Below, piece after piece: positions 62,901 through 64,000 of a DNA stretch of 64,000 bases. Positions within the stretch are counted from its first letter, which is position 1, and every line of letters starts with the position of its first letter. Below the pieces are notes generated by a model. The model ran no database searches and was not told the origin of the DNA. It worked only from the letters and a program-made list of their open reading frames with translations. Source of the DNA: Candidatus Peregrinibacteria bacterium. Its GTDB lineage: Bacteria > Patescibacteriota > Gracilibacteria > UBA1369 > LOWO2-01-FULL-3. The stretch is from assembly GCA_018654255.1 (NCBI GenBank), contig JABILX010000001.1, positions 145,695 to 209,694 of the forward strand, in the 5' to 3' direction. The translations under genes were made by a program, and so were the position numbers.

Positions 62901-64000
62901 ACCTCCAGATCCAGATATATCCATAGGGACAAGGAAAGCGTGATTATATGGAATCGGCAAGCATCCGGCACCAGAACATTTAAAAGCTTTGATTGCGTCA
63001 GTGACATAACCAACAGCAGCATCAGCCAAATCATTCACCATATTAACGGTAGCTCCAGCAAAATCCCCAACAGCCTGAAGTCCATTCTGAACAGAATCCC
63101 AAGAATTAGGTAATCCATCGAAATCGGCATCAAAAGACAAACTATCAAATACATTTTTTGCCTTTTGACCAACAGGTCCAAGGGAAGTCATATCAACTTC
63201 CATATCCTCAGGAAGTTCAAACGACTTTTGACACACACACTCAGGATCCCCAGCAAACAAGGCATCTCCATCAGCATTTTCATACTCACAGAAGCTTCCC
63301 TTATTCTCAAACAAACATACACACGCAGGATCCTCTGCGAAAGCAGGGTCACCACAATTAAAATCAGGATTTTCTGCCAACGCAGACTCTATTTTATAAT
63401 AACAACCATGCTCATAAAGGGACTTTTTATCTTCATCATCATCACTTACATCTGGATACCCAGAAGGTTTCTCTTCATTCTCTTTCCAATCAGTACAAAC
63501 ACATTCAAGAGAGTCTATATGGACTTCAATCAGGTCATCCTCATCACTTTCAGGGTCTGAGTCAAATTCATAAGTACAATAATTATCAACAGTTAGCTCA
63601 TCTTCACCATCTTCTAGGTTGGCATTGTAATCATCCACAGCCTCTTTCAACGCCTCCGCACAATCCACATCAGCAAAACAAACACTAGTAGGTTCGTCTT
63701 CGTCACAAGTAACTTCCTGACAGCTCACAGCGTCGTCCTCAACAGCCCCAAACTCACTATCAAATTCTTCCGTAGCAGCATCTACATCCTCACTAGCAGC
63801 GCTAGTCTTGCTCGCAGCTTCATCACCAGACCAACCCTTGAATTCTTCCTCCAAAGGATTCTCAGTTACGCCAGCAAACACATCCACCATCTCATATTCC
63901 ACACGCCCATCACTATCCAACTCATCCCCAGATTTGAAATAAGTAATAAGTTCAGCTTGATTAACATCAGGCCTCACCAAAATATCGAAATATAAATCAT
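56940..64000 (-). CDS. Giant surface protein with FecR-like, PKD-like, SLH and calcium-binding repeat regions (5' partial)
   Basis: At least 2353 residues; the frame is open to the window edge, so the listed TTG start is artificial and the signal sequence lies outside. In order: an acidic Cys-rich part; a hydrophobic stretch (LTMGVGMALCLGPVQAAACY) and amphipathic helices; a coiled-coil region; a Pro-rich hydrophobic stretch of the form LPDLPTLTLPEI; an FG-GAP-like segment (DADSDSDMDLIYTLGGDLYL); a FecR-like segment (MILGESGGADLEFSNGASM); a PKD-like region (ASFDPGGEIEAYYLDLD); SLH-like modules near 1946-2060 (MLATRSEFVIMLLKML, GETINLAETVAVIL); then thrombospondin type 3-like calcium repeats (DADNDGMSDYCEEKWG, DTDGDGLTDIAET) and a short Cys-containing C-terminal domain. 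First known gene of a five-gene operon. Probably a calcium-stabilised cell-surface fibre or adhesin. Confidence 0.82.
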   Translation of the reverse strand, partial: DLYFDILVRPDVNQAELITYFKSGDELDSDGRVEYEMVDVFAGVTENPLEEEFKGWSGDEAASKTSAASEDVDAATEEFDSEFGAVEDDAVSCQEVTCDEDEPTSVCFADVDCAEALKEAVDDYNANLEDGEDELTVDNYCTYEFDSDPESDEDDLIEVHIDSLECVCTDWKENEEKPSGYPDVSDDDEDKKSLYEHGCYYKIESALAENPDFNCGDPAFAEDPACVCLFENKGSFCEYENADGDALFAGDPECVCQKSFELPEDMEVDMTSLGPVGQKAKNVFDSLSFDADFDGLPNSWDSVQNGLQAVGDFAGATVNMVNDLADAAVGYVTDAIKAFKCSGAGCLPIPYNHAFLVPMDISGSGGVAMFAWGTPNPPFVSGLYPSNSVSSGRIYLSPTLTMGVGMALCLGPVQAAACYAFALPMGMIPGIAEMCAMIDKLFQKLINKAVELINEAMDYINEGIEEATQGVVSASGSGVGQDSSENGSNGNYGGSTSPLVFDMKSNIKIPGFPSVFTNWIDKQIDEIYSKILGGLNIYLILPDFGSLIKDSIASMKNFGNMKSVHDFLRYVSKIPFIQIKGEDIQFKIPIIQKEQILKYERQAKTFKKNIENQIKNIKEFWTCDDTAKHKTICDKFILDATKFANSVQQNLNAIESYKKIPAMLQKWRTMEQKYATQLICYMDAIMELVGGYMKRQAKIINDWMKAIRDMIDAIKSWKAILKLVLEYQESCDDCKSERHGMLGFLLQLFVVIPEPPIIPFPKIPDIVFDISKIKMGATVLWPDITFDGEPIILPDLPTLTLPEIIPEVFVQIPEIDVIPEFTFDFDLPDLPPLMLPTLPDLPKPFTVPTLPKLVVDIVATIKAILKLLCLIKQALIPINEVTPLSANLKTEIETLTNPGVTPVFPISLALAINWPEIEYKAPVEYRWTLHQKYGVNTAAIYYVVEKAAMWWNDQVEKYVGKVNEGMSIVEDMAASVTDVEALYDEYGKDFVEEQYNKAKDAIDKKLKEKGINLPDSPDWIDVEVETDADFTHLIAYEQEFNMNDPKWAPYNKTLDEIDYLDAGNYGYEGMSEMANLRNSVLAYANNVSSFENINSFDAYDTLVAEKKNLIASSSLTEVSPAEIREFERNYDPVIEIPLIAAADTASDRTEMTRMLIALEQSLDTMGNTDTGDVSSAGNIVTDDTLSIFTGDEKEDVLNYNQEISNDTQLMFIDADSDSDMDLIYTLGGDLYLKENYEFEPDNPSDYPVLHNPESLSSYSEGEILSVQGYSVSGENNGVASVGFIPSLDPSVVGYEIFVYPSLLSEAGSYRFYAEVEANDAFGAVGDVDGFSNILNAPERDVYTSLSSFSISEEETVYARDDTVFVIKNSSGFSVIEMELEEGEFYTATPSVGNATIQIFSGTLEKMKQGENIDKPLQEGNAFMIGDRMILGESGGADLEFSNGASMVLSGGEEFEILDIQDEENPSVELSIANGNYYSRIYALSDNGGRSLVSSGVALAPNVCSDDTPPLPALSSTDIYISVMETLTLDASASFDPGGEIEAYYLDLDTAVDEDGDGDTLNDIDYWSDDDNLTDGPDADDVVDNDMTNPRFNVGPFDEIGDHQVALNIMDTAHHISSQIVNIHVYVPKINLDPVFVEVGVVSGDTEPPTGNMLYKLIRERAIPRVIDGKLKLFVDKETVVTDSANDAGQYVTSMDGTYVISDFVMDDVILVINAAGEIIAEIDEKTGNFYVYEEKGYTYEIVEASPPNESTNAQIIGPDGNTMATLYFVSDGNIAVDIYDEFEFTTTSVENLSGVDISDDDAEDEFEFMSFPATDPNYPGGAYLYYVTEGIVMTAIDSAGNIDLLDERMSIKKKDNQFDFDPFVYELWFASDLGEMKIASIYVSPKGLFDKVQIVGPDDVPRKFPSGISPQYVIDSYMNTEDGEEFVESPFGDVKEGNILEPPIPIYTDIAGRLKDYAMSLYYMGIIGGDTKLNPDMLATRSEFVIMLLKMLCIVPRPEAYKGPSPFSDIPYTEEDLPYYYPFVKEGSLLELVFGYGGEADPFTGKTPFKPGETINLAETVAVILRGLEMKGVLDLSTAVPEADEVWFDPLLDAAQNLTAYTADGVALKSATLITSEEAQDPGKLLTKEDLIELTFRVLDAFNCHDIDADNDGMSDYCEEKWGIDDPDADEDDDGLINSLECLYGSDPFDPDTDDGGQTDGDEVLIHGTNPIYAIDDYPDTDGDGLTDIAETTIYGTDPNLFDTDGGGVGDGDEVLAQLDPLEKEDDAPDGGDGGSDGSGDGDSDGDDGTGQIYETEPGIYLVPPACVTCPCLSTFKYKSDLRTGDVLYTIIVNNDPINPKIYAKSNEEQVQ

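Overview
The window is an AT-rich, densely coded bacterial chromosome segment, most likely from the Candidate Phyla Radiation (Patescibacteria). The best guess within it is a Peregrinibacteria-like lineage; this is inferred from gene content and not proven. The signs are: very large ORFan surface proteins; a VirB6/TrbL-like membrane protein of the type common in CPR genomes; an rpsF-ssb-rpsR operon with no rplI after it; a threonyl-tRNA synthetase without the usual N-terminal TGS domain; and an almost complete lack of Shine-Dalgarno sequences. UGA is used as a normal stop (CDP-alcohol transferase, PHP gene, 15-kb giant gene), which argues against genetic code 25 of Gracilibacteria/Absconditabacteria. 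No tRNA, rRNA, CRISPR array or insertion sequence was seen.

Layout. 1-3.4 kb: 3' part of a CDP-alcohol phosphatidyltransferase, converging on a minus-strand cluster of two PurP-type ATP-grasp genes and a PHP-domain phosphoesterase. 3.5-9.5 kb: three plus-strand ORFan genes, the largest carrying an HD phosphohydrolase domain. 9.5-11.9 kb: uppP and purH (minus). 12-16 kb: an SLH/LamG surface protein with pacifastin/VWC-like cysteine repeats. 16-17.5 kb: yidD overlapping a LysM-M23 peptidase (minus). 17.7-19.3 kb: rpsF-ssb-rpsR with a probable S6:S18-binding leader, and an S6 with a long acidic tail. 19.3-29.6 kb: a five-gene operon around a VirB6/TrbL-like channel protein. 29.6-32.5 kb: thrS and recF, divergent. 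32.7-47.8 kb: one 5040-residue secreted SLH protein. 47.9-51.8 kb: a PrsW-type protease and uvrA. 51.8-52.6 kb: a 21-unit, 10-bp periodic array in front of a BldC/excisionase-like HTH gene, and a small zinc-ribbon gene. 52.7-64 kb: a minus-strand operon of four secreted or membrane proteins behind a giant surface protein that runs off the window.

How it fits together. Housekeeping genes (purines, lipid carrier recycling, ribosome, DNA repair) alternate with a heavy investment in the cell surface. Three SLH-bearing proteins (1326, 5040 and more than 2350 residues), a peptidoglycan hydrolase with LysM domains, UppP and YidD all concern the envelope. The two ORFan operons (19.3-29.6 kb and 52.7-64 kb) look like machines that span or decorate that envelope. 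Several first genes have a -10 hexamer only 6-10 bases before ATG, suggesting leaderless transcripts. Downstream operon genes start at TAATG overlaps or within a few bases of the previous stop.

The most unusual signal is the helically phased decamer array at 51843-52052. It lies directly upstream of, and runs up to, the start codon of a single-domain MerR/BldC-like DNA-binding protein. This suggests an operator on which that protein assembles as a head-to-tail filament.
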